Below, one piece after another: positions 48,540-61,500 of a stretch of 64,000 bases of DNA. How positions within the stretch are numbered: position 1 is the stretch's first letter; each line of letters begins with the position of its first letter. Below the pieces are notes generated by a model that was not told the DNA's origin, did no database searches, and saw only the letters and a program-made list of their open reading frames with translations. The stretch is from Paramacrobiotus metropolitanus (Eukaryota > Tardigrada > Eutardigrada > Parachela > Macrobiotidae). Location of the stretch: NCBI RefSeq assembly GCF_019649055.1, contig NW_026570231.1, positions 1,240,001 to 1,304,000 of the forward strand. Direction: 5' to 3'. Position numbers and translations under genes: made by a program.

Positions 48540-49332
48540 TCCTTGCGCTTTTTCTCTTTAGCGATCAGTTGGCCAACACATCACATTTTCTAAATAGTGA
48601 ATTGCATCAAAATTAAATCTTATGATAACATCATAATAACATTAACAACTTCATAATTATGTAGCTTTAATTCAAACGTAAACCACTCAATCCGGATGCT
48701 GCTGCAACTTGCCACTTGCCAACGAAGTTAGCAAAAAGATGCTGAGCAATGTATCGTTAGTATGTAGGAAGATGATCTAACGATAGAATAAGATACTTCA
48801 ATGAAAATCTATAGAAACAAAAAAAGTTTAAGATTTCTAAAAATAAGGTATCCCAGATCTCTCGCATCAGTCCAGCCCACGCAAACTGCGCGAGACGGCA
48901 GTTACTATAGCAACTGGATCTTTAAACGTTTCGAAACTTGTTTTGTAATTTGAACCTGTGACTTCACGGGTTTACCTGGCTCTTCTACTGACCTACTCAG
49001 TCAGTGAGTAGTCCTAGCCATCCAGTTTTGGTCCACCTATGATAATTTTGTTGGGTTCGACAGGCACGATTTTTACAGCTCATTTTTGCATTGTGTGTTA
49101 TTATTGTAGGGTGCCGAATGTGTGACTGCGGGTGTGTCCGGCGTACCAACTCAACTGTGAAAAATCTTGAGCAGACACGGTTTATAGATGGCGTGAGCCA
49201 GCCTAGACTCTGCCTTGGGTGCTTGCGGCAGACTTAACATTCACAAGCTGAGCAGTGTGATAATTATTAAGACTATTGAAAGAATGTTGAAAGAAGCCTA
49301 CTGAACTCGGCTTTTTTTTCCTGTATTTGGCC
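48540..49332. other. Head-to-head intergenic region (METAP1D / FBXO31-like)
   Basis: 793 bp between divergent start codons, presumably both promoters. No gene or repeat identified. Confidence 0.5.
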
Positions 49333-52183
49333 ATGAATTCGCCACTGGGATCGCCGCCTATGCCGCTCTTTAGTCCCGCTTGGATCAAGTGGGCTGCCAG
49401 TGTTCCCGTAGCAGCGACTCAGAAAGATCCCGAACATCGTTCGCAATATGCCGAAGACGACTGCTTCTCCAGCCTACCTTATGACTTGGTGATGAAGCTG
49501 TTTGTCAACTATCTCCATCCGTGCGATCTTGTCAACATAATGTGTCTGAACTACAGCAGCTATAAAAGGTTCCAGGACGAAAACATGTGGAAGTCCCTCT
49601 GTGCCAGGCAACTCAAGTGCAAAGCGCGAAAGGTGGACGTGCCTTACCGCTACAAGCATTGTGAATCAGGTACGTAATGCACAGTACTTACATAAAATTG
49701 CTCACTGATGTGTTTTCTGAAAGAGATTTTTTGTGATTGTGCACCCAGTTTTTCGAAAACCGCGTGCGGCATCAGTTTTCTCCAGGTTTCCATGAATTAT
49801 TAGTCGTAGATTTCGTAGATTGATATATTGGGAGCTTTTGAAGAAACGCTGGGTAGTCACAACGGGATCTGATCTTGATTTCATAACCGCATTGTGCTTT
49901 GTGTGACGGGAACATATTAACATCCGAAATGTTTATAATAAGGCTCTTCTATCGTGTACCTCAAGTCTGCAGCTTTTAATTTGTTAGAAATTTAGAGTAC
50001 GGCGACGTTCATAATCCTGTTCTTTAAACCAAATCTGAACTTTACGAAACAGCAGTTTTGTTTCATGAGGGATATCGAGTTCATGCAGTGGTGAGTGGAT
50101 GTTAGATTAACATTTTGTTAACTTCTTGACTTTTATTTGGAAGCATACTTCTACATCATATTTGAAGAATGCTTGTAGAATAAAATTTTTATAAATTCAT
50201 TTGGGTGAATCTGATCACACAAAATAAAATTTGCTAAAGTTGTTATTTTGTTTAGTGGGTGCCTGTAGCTCTTCCGTGAAGAAGCGTGAGCTGTCAACGA
50301 TGGACAGCTTTGAGGTGATTCAAATGTCACCGATGTCCTATCGGGACCTGTACACCAAATTGTTGTTTCCGTTTCGCGGATTGTTTAACCGCGTTTTGCG
50401 GGCTTCCTCGGAATCGACGCCCTGGGGCCTAATTTTGACCGTTGAGTATCGGGATGGTATTGTTTACGGTCGGCAGTGGATGTTGCCTGAAGATGCCGCC
50501 AACCACATGATTCCCGTGGCGGATTTCTCTGTTTATGTTGATGGTGCCACCGATCGCGTGGAAATTGTTAATCATCTAGTGCGCTCCAGGATTTGTCGTG
50601 ATGTCACACAACTCCGTCTGATGATATTCACCGATCAGTTCACGATGTCTGAGCATCAAAAGCCGCTGTGTTTTCAGTTTCGGCGGGGAATTGGGGAAAG
50701 TTATACTGGATGGAATGCTGAGTAAGTCTGGATGTTTAACAAAGTGCTAGTAGAAGCGCTATTTTTTTGCATTAACACACTTCTAGCAGATGGCGCCATG
50801 GCAGAAAACCGAAAGTATTAGTTGGTGTGCCTCAAATCAGTCAAATGGCTACAGTCATTAGAAACCGAATAACCACCGAATAATAATTAACAAGATAGCA
50901 CTTGAATCTGTTTCGTTAACTATTAAAACGAAACGATCATCGGTGCCCCCGTAAACCGGGTGCACAGAATTCGGCGTAGTGCAACCAGTTTTCTTCCGCA
51001 CGTCTTTGGGGTTTTGCGTCTCCCGGCAAATATTTACATGATTCTTCACAATTCAAAAAGCAGTTCAGTTTCTCTCTGAAACGCCCGGCCATGGATGAAA
51101 TAAAAAAATTTGGGACTTCTTTTTTGTTCCAAGCTGGCTAACCTCGTTTTGCATTCGGTTTCTTCTGCAAAGCATCGTCATTTTATCCAGGTTGGACGAT
51201 GAATTCGCATCATGCCGTAAATCCTGCGGTTGGTCATGGCCAGAGGACCAGTTTTTCGTCCCGGAGCGCGGTTTTTACAAAACGAAGATGAAATGGATGG
51301 ATTTACTAAGGCATGATTTGAGTTATCATCGATTTTATCCTGATTCTTTGGGGCTGCAGCCATCGAATCTTCAAGGAGTTGGTGTCATCTATGGATATTT
51401 TAAGGCTAACCTGAAAGGGCGAGGTACTCAGTTGTTCAAGGTGGGATCATTTGAGTGTTTTCTAATTATACCATTTCCGTGGATGTAACTTTGTTTATTC
51501 CATAGGTGTTTTCACCGACCCGGGGGGATTCAGTTGATGGCGTGAAGGTGCGTCAGAAATTTTATCGTAAGTGCAGATATATACATCTGAAGATGTTATT
51601 GTTGATAGGTCACTGGAGATAGTGCTCGCTCGTGTGAAATGGTCGCGTTTTGGTTCAGCTTTCGAAATGGTATTATCGTGCCTCCTGATCAGTTGCAAGC
51701 AGTCCATCAGCCTCCTGAAAGCAAGTGGAAGCAGCTCAAAAGCAAAACTCGTTCAATTACGGGCGCTGTAAAGCAGGAATTTAAACTGCCAGTGGAGATG
51801 CATCCACATATCGCATTTGATTTGTTCAAAGTCCCGAAGTACTGTTTGGGTGAGTCTTTGTTTACCAATCATTCTGTTAAGTTTGTTGAAATTACTAACT
51901 CTTGAGAAATGCTTAAATTAAACAAATATTGACAGCTGACTTTTGTTGAAATCAGGTAATAATAATAGTTGTTTGGAATTCAGGGCGATTTACCGGGAAG
52001 TGGCATCCTTACGATCTTAATCAACGCGCGGCGCTGCAGCCGGAATCCACGAAACCTACCAACGCGCAGTTGGTTGTGTTCAGTGCCAGCAGTTTCTTGA
52101 TTTTGTGGTATCATCCTTCTCCTGGAGCTATCCTTTTCGAAAAAATCCAGAGCGATGATCCATTCTTCTCCTTTGTTCAGTGA
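49333..52183 (+). CDS. F-box protein, FBXO31-like (511 aa)
   Basis: Six exons: 49333-49669, 50256-50721, 51191-51440, 51506-51547, 51609-51849, 51984-52183, with phases 1,2,0,0,1. An F-box lies at about residues 38-80 (FSSLPYDLVMKLFVNYLHPC, then MWKSLCARQL). It is followed by features of FBXO31: SYRDLYTKLLFPFRGLF right after the F-box; a central section with KVTGDSARSC, matching the family KITGDP turn; and a final β-strand segment (LVVFSASSFLILWY) at the C-terminus. The length is close to vertebrate FBXO31. The family acts as a substrate receptor in SCF ubiquitin ligases. Sequence between the landmarks is strongly diverged, so orthology to FBXO31 rather than a related F-box protein is probable, not certain. 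Confidence 0.82.
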
Positions 52184-52869
52184 TGCTCTTGTTGGTGTTT
52201 GGTAACCGTTTTTCAATTTTCCAGTTACTAATTACGTTACGCTTTGGTTGCCGAACGGAACCCGGGTTGGGTTGCTTGTTTTTGTTCTGTTTGTTACTTA
52301 CTTTTGTTCTTTCTTTACTTATAGCTGCATGGTATATAATTTTATGGATTTTATTTTTCGGAATCTTTTAATCTTTGATTAATTTTGATCTTCAGAGAAA
52401 ACTATTTTGTTGTAGCAGTTCTGGGATTGTTAGGCTGTACGCAAGTGACGATTTTTATTAAATATCGCACATCTGACGTGGATCTTTGCCTCGTAGTTCA
52501 ATTATAAAGTTGTCTTTTTATTGGTGAGTAGTTGATTGCGGGAAAAATGATGAGTAATAATGAAAAATTTCAGAACAATAGCGCCAGTGAAATTGAGAAT
52601 ACTCTACTCTTGTACGAATATATTCTTGTACGTACACTTTGAATCACAAAACCTTGATAAGACCATGTGTTTTCGAAAGCAAGCGTTTACATACTTAATA
52701 TCTGAGCGCCTGTGTGATATTTGATGACCTTATAGAAATGGCTTTAGTACTCGTACAGAGCATTAAGATTATGGCAGATGCCGCGGTCGGCGTAACAGCC
52801 AACATGTTTGTGGTTTTCTCGTAGTGAGTCGTCAGAGTCACGCATAGGCGAAGAAGGTAGATGAGAAAA
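52184..52869. other. Convergent intergenic spacer
   Basis: 686 bp between the FBXO31-like gene (+) and the next gene (-). A hydrophobic frame at 52180-52371 overlaps the 3' UTR and is likely spurious. Nothing else seen. Confidence 0.5.
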
Positions 52870-54660
52870 TTATCCTTTTTTGAGATGATAATCATTTTCC
52901 GTCATTCCATTCCGTCGAATATAATCCCGCTGTAGGTATGCGTCTTTGTAAGTGCTCGTGCTTGGTCCGTTATGGTCGTAAGTGATCAAAGACTTCATAT
53001 CGTGGTTTAAAGGAAGTTGCGGTTCTGGCCGGCGTCCGGTCAACCAGGGATATTCTACAGAATATGTGGTATGGTCCCCAAATTTTGTCAACGAAGAACA
53101 CTGACTGGGAAGTGAACAATCAACACGCCTTGAAATTCTCGCAGCAGAAGCTTCTTTAGCCTCGTGGTGGAGGCTGGAAATACATTCTTGGTCGGTTGTG
53201 TGCTTTTCCTTTATTGTATAAAAATCGGGATTACCGGCGGGAAGACTGCGCAGAAGAGGCATGGCGCTTCGCAACAAATGTTTTCGGACACTGTTAATGT
53301 TTTCCATAACGCTTTCGGAATTCGCCTGAGCTCTCTCATACTGGTGACACGAAGGAATGGAAAAGGTCAACGGATGGCGCTCATCAATGCCTAATCCATT
53401 GAACGCTTCTTTCGATTCCGTTCGCGAAAAAAAATGTCCACCACCAGAAGTAAGTGCTCCGCTTCCTTTACATGATTTCGGAGGTTTGTAATTTTCTGGA
53501 GATTTTACAAATGATTGAGAATACATGGATACATTTTCTGGTTGAGCGAAATCCGGAAAGCCGCAATCTCTTAACGTGAAACGATTTGATTGGGCGTTGT
53601 CGCATGTGTTAGTGATCGGCAAACTAGTGGGCGGAGTAATGTCTCCGTGGGGCGGTTGTCCGAGCGATCGCCGAAGACTACTTTGGTATTGGAAGGAACC
53701 GGTTCGGTCCGGATGCAAATATGCCGGTGATAAGTCTCGAAAGGAATCCTGCTGACAAACTGGAAGTTAGCGGAAGCTGCGGCTCGATCCAGAACTTAGT
53801 GACTGGTCAGTGATGCACCTAATTATTTTTACCTGGGATGTGGTGACTGTGTGCAGCGGCCCACTGCATAACGGTTGATCACGCTGCCGGCATGTTGTGC
53901 CGCGAAGCATCTGTGCTGCTGCCGAATTATGTTGTACGAATCCGGTGCTATATTCGCTAACGTATGAATCAGAAAAACGTGTTTTTGGAGTGTAATCCAC
54001 AGAGCATTGTGTTGGCGGTGTCTGAGTTTGTTTTTCTGCCTGTGCAAATTATGCAAGGTCTCATACCGCATCTTTTGGATAAGATATTCCAGCAAACACT
54101 ATGCGTTATTGAAATTATTTACAACTACAATTCTAGAAACAATTTTACTAGTTGATTTATTGTAGTTCGGTGATACCAATGGCGCATGCAACTGGATTGC
54201 TGCAGGATTTTCCTTTTCCTTGCTTCGAATACTTTTTTCGACGGACATCCATGACACTGCCGGTTTGCACTGTAAACGTTAGTACTGTACTTATTTGTTA
54301 GTTCTGTACTTTGAAAGAACTACGTAGTCGAAAAAAGCAGTTGCAAACTACGGCTGTTTTTTGCACTTAAAACTACTTATTAAAATTATTAGCAACTTAA
54401 ATTAAAAATGAGATGCAAGCATGAAGCTATAAACTCGCTTTACTAGCAAAAATTAAAGAATATCAACATCTTACCGAATAGCAAGCGTTGTAACTATCAT
54501 GATAATCCGACTCCGCCGTAAAGGACTTCGCCAACGTATATTCATAAGGATATTTGCAGCTATGCGTCGCGTTCGGCAAGCTTTGGCGAGAAAAGTTTTC
54601 GATATATTCCGATGGAGTGGTTTGCAAGAAACCGAATATATTCATCCTTGTGATGCACAT
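52870..54660 (-). CDS. Unassigned protein, possibly axonemal (about 424 aa)
   Basis: Exons 54475-54660, 53833-54039 and 52870-53751 join in phase 0. The long last exon encodes 293 residues; the tail ends NDYHLKKG. The sequence is low in hydrophobic residues and has short Tyr/Ser/Pro motifs such as YTPKTRFSDSYVSEY, HTTYSVEYPW and STYKDAYLQRD. These resemble the repeats of microtubule-inner and axoneme-stabilising proteins. The adjacent upstream gene on the same strand is a SAXO protein with the same phase-0 exon style, which supports a ciliary or sperm-tail role, though only as inference. The start is uncertain: ATG at 54660 or 54642, or a further upstream exon. Confidence 0.6.
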
Positions 54661-54769
54661 AAGCGTGAATTTGAGAATGGACTGAATTTTAAAACTGGTG
54701 GAATGAGACCAACAAAATGGCTAGGTGACTTCAGTTGAATTCTGTCTTTGCCATTGGCAATCAAGAAAT

Positions 54770-55144
54770 TTATTTATTACTATTTACGCAATACTTAATA
54801 CTAATGTAGTGTCTCAGCACAGAAACTATACCGGCTAATTCTAAAATTATATGCCCCACTGTCTGAGCGGTGAATGCGTTACAAAGTATTCCGATAAAAA
54901 TAAAAACAATTAGTTTTGCTGTGTTTCGAATACAGTACTTCTCATAAAGGTTAGCGTGAAAGATTTCACTGTGTTCACTGTTTTCGTGATGTAGCAGTTT
55001 TGGCTGCTTCATGCCGTTCATGTTTTGCATACTGGCAGGTATGCTGTAATAGTTTGTTGTTGAAAGTTGGTAAAATCGCGTTCGATGGAAGTCTCGCAAT
55101 ATACAGAAAGCACAGCTCCCGCACATTATTGCTCCGATTAGCAT
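54770..55144 (-). CDS. Hypothetical small membrane protein (124 aa)
   Basis: A single open frame with ATG, a short Cys-rich N-terminus and a hydrophobic segment in the C-terminal half (KLIVFIFIGILCNAFTA). No family is recognised, codon context is AT-rich, and there is no splice evidence. It sits between two better-supported genes on the same strand. It may be a real small gene or a chance frame. Confidence 0.25.
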   Translation of the reverse strand: MLIGAIMCGSCAFCILRDFHRTRFYQLSTTNYYSIPASMQNMNGMKQPKLLHHENSEHSEIFHANLYEKYCIRNTAKLIVFIFIGILCNAFTAQTVGHIILELAGIVSVLRHYISIKYCVNSNK

Positions 55145-55774
55145 TACTAATTACGCAGTTACTAATAAATAAACAAGTTTACTAATAAGTAAACCGGTGG
55201 TATAATTTTCTATTGATCATCAGTTGAGCTTATAGTGAAAGCTTTTTTTTGTATTTTACAGAGTTAAATTTTACGAATGCTACATTTTTTTATGTATGCC
55301 CGTTTTCAGACTGATACGAGTACAACAATGCACTATCCACGTAAACCAATACAAGGCCATGACCATGCAATATAGGCGGCACTGTGTATCAGTTTCTGAA
55401 TTATCGTTTTTTTGCGCTTTCTGAGGCGGATGGTGATGGGTTGTACAAAATGTTTCTGGAATCTGCGGACAACACGCATTTAATCGGCATGGGCCATTTC
55501 ACATTAATTATTTTTCATTTTTTAATTTTTTTAAAACTTTTACTGATGCATGATCTAACTACTACTTACACACTTTATAGAATTGAGCAGCAGTAAAACA
55601 GTAAGTGGTAAGTATTAATAAAAATAACTTTTACTGTTTCAGATAACAGGCATTCTTTTATCGTTGCTGTGCAACCATTCGGTAACCGTCGCCTGTTTTG
55701 TTTCGCCAGTTTTAAGCAGCATCAGTTTTTAATACTTTTATGCAATTAGCGCATTTAATCAAAATACTCAATTT

Positions 55775-58253
55775 CTAGGAAGATGCAACTGGAATTTGGT
55801 TTGTGTTAACCGGAGCCGTGTTAGCGGTCAAAGAAAAACGAGACTTGTACTCCGACCGTAGTAAACCGTAGTCGTCCCCATAATCCATTTTGAACCAAGA
55901 GTTTTTCACAGGCAAAACTTTCGTGACCGGCAAAGTGGCCTGGAAATCATGACATTTTACGAACATCTCAACCCATGGTGTAGTAAGGGTTAGAACCGTT
56001 GTGTGAGACGATTAATTTTATATATTTTAACCTTTGCCTGGAAATCGTTGCCGTATGTCGAAAGAGAGTCCATTTTTTCTGTTGGGTCCAGGTACGGCTT
56101 ACGCGGTCTGACGTGTCTTTCATGCATATGGTTTAACTAATTTTTGAAAATACAGTCTTAACAATATGTTTCATGAAAACAAGATATACGACTGTATACA
56201 GCATAATTATCTGAGTTGTTATAGAATATTGTTTTAACAACTACCTTATAAGTTATAACCTGTTTACACCACGAGTAATATATTGTATTATTACCGCCTT
56301 CGTGCATTCATTTTGTTAGGTTACCGGCTTTTGGGCAAAAGCTGAGGCATAACTTGATTCGTATTTTGTTTCTTCCTTTGGCATAATATATTCTGGATGC
56401 GGAATAATTGGCAATCTGCGAACGATTTCTTTGTGCGCAAAATCTTTTACATATGTCGATTGGCCTTCAAGTTTTATTTGTGGTTTTGTGTATGGTTTCG
56501 AAGGTCCTTTCTTTCGGTCAACTTGGATCTACAGATACTTATCTCATCAGACCATGTCATTAATTCTAACGTGGTTTCCCAGGGAGTACTGAATAATTTT
56601 GTAACATACGTACGGGCTTGCTCCTGTTGTAGGTGTCCTGGTAAGCCGTTTGCAGCTCTACATGGTCAGCAGGCGGTGTAAAATCGGATCGGGGAATAAT
56701 AGGGGCCACTTTCTCTGCCGCTTTCTTCTGAAAGTCGTCCGCATACAGTGACCTTTCCGTCATTTTATCTGTTGGCGCGCGATATTCCCTGACTTTATGT
56801 TCCCGTGCTTGATGCATTATCTGCCAATTGTAACACATTAGTACACATTCGTACCTCAAACACGCATTTAAATAAGTAACGTGAGTTAACTTAAAACCCT
56901 AGCTAACCGCTAACCAACCATATACAGTCATAACCATGATTACATGATAATAAGAACTTAACCATAGGCATAGCCACGAAAAATTCATAAAACTTCTTTC
57001 TTGTGCGCGTTCTATTATTTTGATAATTAATTTTATTGTGTTTTATTAAAAAAAACATAGCGCGCTGATTTACATATCTATTGCACGCAATACTAGTACT
57101 GTATATCGGGTGTTCTCGATCGACAGAATACTGGTTATAGTTATAAGGTATTACCGCCGGCTGAGACTGCATTTTAAAAGCACTGTGGTAAGTGCTGTTG
57201 GGCAGCGTTTTATTCGTTCCATCTGCTAGTCCAGGAAAACTAGAAGTCGGCTTTACAGGTGGCAAACGGTGACCGGCTTGTGCGACAAACTCTTGGCGAT
57301 AACTGGACGTCGCGTTGAATGGTTCATCGGTGAGTGTTATCTCTCCCGCTTTCGGAACTGGCCGAATCCGATCAGCCACAACCTACCAAGTATAGCATTT
57401 TACATAGAGTGAGTACAAAAAGGAAATTAATAAAAAAAACCACATCACATGTAGAGCCTTACTTTGCTGCGTTCGCACCTTATTTTCTCCACAAAACATC
57501 GCCTTATAATTAGTCTCGAACGGTTGTGGGCCACTCGGCGGGATGAAGTCCGACTGGGGTTTTATAGGTTCTCGCTTTTCAATACGGTCGCTAAAGTACG
57601 TATAGTCTTCTTTGTAATTCGACACCGGACGGATTTTCTGCGAAGGGACAGTGTACGGCTTGAAAGGACGCACCGCACGATCATAAGTGATCTGCAAAGT
57701 GCATCGGAATAATCGAAATGTTGCAATAATACCGTCCTATGTTCCCGTGCTTGATGCTGACAAAGGTCACTAAAAATGGGTCCAGCTCTAATTTTTTTAT
57801 ACCGGTTTTGCAGTAAATTCTGAGTTGTAATGGGAAGACAACTCATGGGAATCGTCTGGTGGCACAAAGTTCGCTTCATGAATGATCAACGGCCTTTTTT
57901 CTCCAGGTCGTCCGGTATAGTCTTCGTGATAAGTGGATTTTTTACGATGATTTTCTTGCAGCAAGGGCATAATCGGTTCGGCATCGTGAAGTGCCGGTTC
58001 AACATCCTGTCCTCGCTGAAACTACGAAACTGAAATCAGTAAATAGCCCGCTGGTTCAGTATCAGTTGATTATTTAGTATGGTTATAGTGAAAACTAAAA
58101 CCATAATCTGATGTCACGCATGATCAGTACTCGTACCTGTTTTTCAGCAGCGGAGCGGCCATCGTTATTTAACTCTTGTTCGCCGCCGGCAGATGTCTCA
58201 AATGAAACAGACTGAGATACGACAGTTGTGTTTTGTACAGTTTTACCGGTCAT
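55775..58253 (-). CDS. Stabiliser of axonemal microtubules (SAXO/FAM154 family), 500 aa
   Basis: Nine exons, all phase 0: 58137-58253, 57803-58015, a probable 24-nt microexon 57733-57756, 57479-57691, 57155-57382, 56614-56820, 56325-56528, 56032-56136, 55775-55966. The five middle exons of 204-228 nt each carry copies of the Mn-type microtubule-binding repeat, for example STYHEDYTGRPGEK, SNYKEDYTYF, KPYTKPQIKLEGQSTYVKDF and KPYLDPTEKMDSLSTYGNDF. Most of these exons end in a KP/PA residue pair just before the donor. SAXO proteins decorate ciliary and sperm axonemes and centrioles. The microexon (HQAREHRT) is inferred from phase, splice sites and a similar MHQAREH string opening exon 56614-56820. 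I leave the symbol blank because SAXO1 and SAXO2 cannot be separated. Confidence 0.88.
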
Positions 58254-58541
58254 TTCTGAATGGCTAATTCGAATTTAGGACAAAACTATGCACGATAGCT
58301 TTCACTACTAGTGACATTCTAATTCATATTTGTTTTACTAATTGACCTTTGCGAACAACAACGGTTGCTGTGGGACTTCATAAGCGGACACCATTTACTT
58401 AACCGCGCCTTCTTTGCCCCACATTCAAAATTATCCACAGATCTGAGTTAAAACTAAATAAAAACGAAAACATCAAAACAACCGGGATTGCAGAAGACTG
58501 AGATTTCCAGAGAGAAGATCATTTATTACATAAATCGAAAA

Positions 58542-61500
58542 TCAATAAATAGCTGCATCACCGTATTTTCGGCTGTCGGAATGAGCTGTTATCGTTTTGT
58601 TGTTCTTTATCACAGCTTGCACCACATTCAGTCCTTCCTCCGCTTTCGTCATATTGTGACCCCACGCGACCAAATCACTCAGAAGCTTTTCGGTCCAGAC
58701 ATTTGCTTTATCTAAAACAAATTCATTAATACTGTAAACCGGCCTCGCAAAAGCAGCAAAAAATACCCGTGCAAACCATGATTCAAAACATGATTCCATG
58801 ATTCAAACTCTTCGTTTAAAACAAAATGCTTAAAAACTGAATACGAGTTTTACCCAAAGAAGCTCTAAAGTAAACATGTTCAATCGGAAAAAGTAGTCTG
58901 CGAGTTTCAATGATACTGTACACAATAGGCGCACAAAACTAACGGTTACGAACCTTCATATAATTCCGGGTTGGTCGCCAGATCGGCAAACATTCTTGGA
59001 TATTCAATGGCATCTGTCACATTCATTCCAAATACTAACACATTCATAAGAACACCCAATACTCCTACAATCAATAAACCCCACTGGATGAGAAAAACGC
59101 ATGTTTGTCAAGAGAAACAATGACACTGTGATCGTTACGCTACCGGCAGGGATATGGGTTCCGTTGGATGCACCAACAGCCGTCCGGTTCGTGCATGCTC
59201 GTAGATAATGATATGCCACCGTAGGAACCATACTCGACAGCGGCCTTTTGCCTGGCTTTGGTAAATTATTCTAAAAAATTATGCAGATGACAATCCAACC
59301 GAAGTGATTAGTAAGTCGAATACAAAGGTACAAATAAAGCAAAAAAGGAAAAAATTCCCGCTCCTGGGTGGATTCGAACCACCAACCTTTCGGTACCCGT
59401 TATCATCATTTAGCTTAACAGCCGAACGCGCTAACCGGTTGCGCCACAAGAGCAACTGACAGCCTCGAAAGCCGTTTAGGCCAACAGCAAGAAAAATTAA
59501 GAACTAATCGATAAATCATTCCAGTTGATTGGTGTCGGGTACTCAATAAGGCTAATGTGGTAAGTAATAATCCAGGTACTGTTTCATATTATCTTGCTTC
59601 AGAAAAATTGTGGAAGACTAATGGCGCAATTTCTCGTTGGAAGTTGGCTGTGATCGAAGGCAATCATCAAATCGATTAACAAGATTTCAAAAAAGTTTCA
59701 TGTCAACCTCATTTTCTTGAAAAACTAACTGCATTTGAAATAATTTAAAAAACTACACTTGTACCGAATTCAAGACTATTACAATAAAGCCCTTCATTAG
59801 CGAAAGGACTGCTTACTTGCTCCTCGTCGTCCATTTCTTTCCTGGCAAAATCGCCCAGCTCATCGTTGAGAACAATTCCCCCGGAAGTCATAATTCCTGA
59901 TCCAAAGTAATAATTGACCGTCCTAAAAATGTTACTGGGAATACACTGTGCCAAAAACTCCCACAAAAATTGCAATTAAATGTCTATGCAAGCGTATCAA
60001 AACAAAATACGTGGTAAACAATTTACGTGGTAAAGCTGACGTAGACATCTTTGGAATCAACAACGGAGATATGCGAGGTTCCATAGGGTGTGGGCTGTGT
60101 TACATTAGCAGCAAGGGAGTAATTACTAAGCACTCCATCGGCTTTAATCCGTTTCCGTAGTTCCTTCGCCGTCTTTTTGCTGCAACAAAAATCACATGAG
60201 TAAAGACCGATGCAACTGGCAGACTAGCATACTCCATCATTGTATGGGCGATTTCCGGGACATCATGTTCGAAGTCCGGATCTCCAAGACGGTTCTTGTT
60301 AGCGAATTCAAACTTTAAGGACTGCAATACGATAGGTGTAAATAGTCGTAAAAATGCAGCCACCCAAATATTTACTTCAAGGTAACGGTGCCAGTATTCC
60401 GCCGTTTTAACATCACCCATTGAAAAGTTAAATCCTTCCAGGATATTTAAAGCCAAAATAAATGCTGGACCGGAACTAGGAGGTGGCGCAGTAAGGATAT
60501 TGTATGCTGGAACGACGAATGCATGTACATAATAAAATGAAAATAACACTAGAATACGTTTTCTTACCACCGAAGCTAGCGTTTAGCGGCTGTCGTTCAA
60601 CAGCTTGATAATTTCGTAAATCATCCTCCGTCAAAATTCCTTTCAATTGTCGAACCTGCCATTTTTTACCTCATTATTTTTACCATCAACTTAAAATTTA
60701 AGGGATGCTCACTTCTTGTACGATTTCAGAGGCCAGCTGTCCTTTGTAAAACTCATTGGCGCCACCTCGGGCGATTCGATCCAGAGTGTCGGCGAAATCC
60801 GGGCGGGAGATGGTTTGACCGGCTTGAAGTGGTTTACCGTCTCTGTACAGGAAGTTTTTCAATCTGGCACTCGAAGGCAAATTTTTAATGCTGTCGAATC
60901 TCCAAATATCCTTTGCTGCAATCCCAAAGCATCGAGAAGCAGAATGGCAAAAAATTCACACAAACATTTGAATACCAAGTGGAGTGGAAACTTTAAACCC
61001 ATTGCGAGCCAGATCCCTCGCGGGACTGATTAGTGCCGACCAGCTCATTTTTCCGAATTTTTTATGCGCAGCTTCCATTCCCTTCAGTTCTCCTGTAATA
61101 AGCATTCATTTCAGCTAATAACAACTCTCAGACAACTGTCATCACAAAAGTACCCGGCACGCCAATTAACAAGTGCGGTTTTTGTCTCCCAGCATCAACC
61201 ATGCCCGGAGTCAGAGCCGCAGGACCGGTTTCGCGGAAATCCAAATACCATGCGGATTTATTCCGATGATCGTACACAAGCATAAATCCCCCACTAAAAA
61301 ATCCACGGCAAATTTCAAAAAGTTTTCTCCAGCGTTATCCCGAAATTAGCGCTCTTTACCCGCCGATCCCGGAACTCTGAGGATTAACTACTTGAATACA
61401 AAATGCCGCAGCAATAGCGGCATCCACCGCAGAACCGCCGTCTTTGAGGATATCCAACCCGATATCCGAACACTGTTTAACGTCGGTTGCAACCGCTCCA

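Noticed and set aside
55384-55596. A 70-codon plus-strand frame between the SAXO gene and its neighbour
   Set aside because: No ATG at the head, no homology, opposite strand to all local genes.
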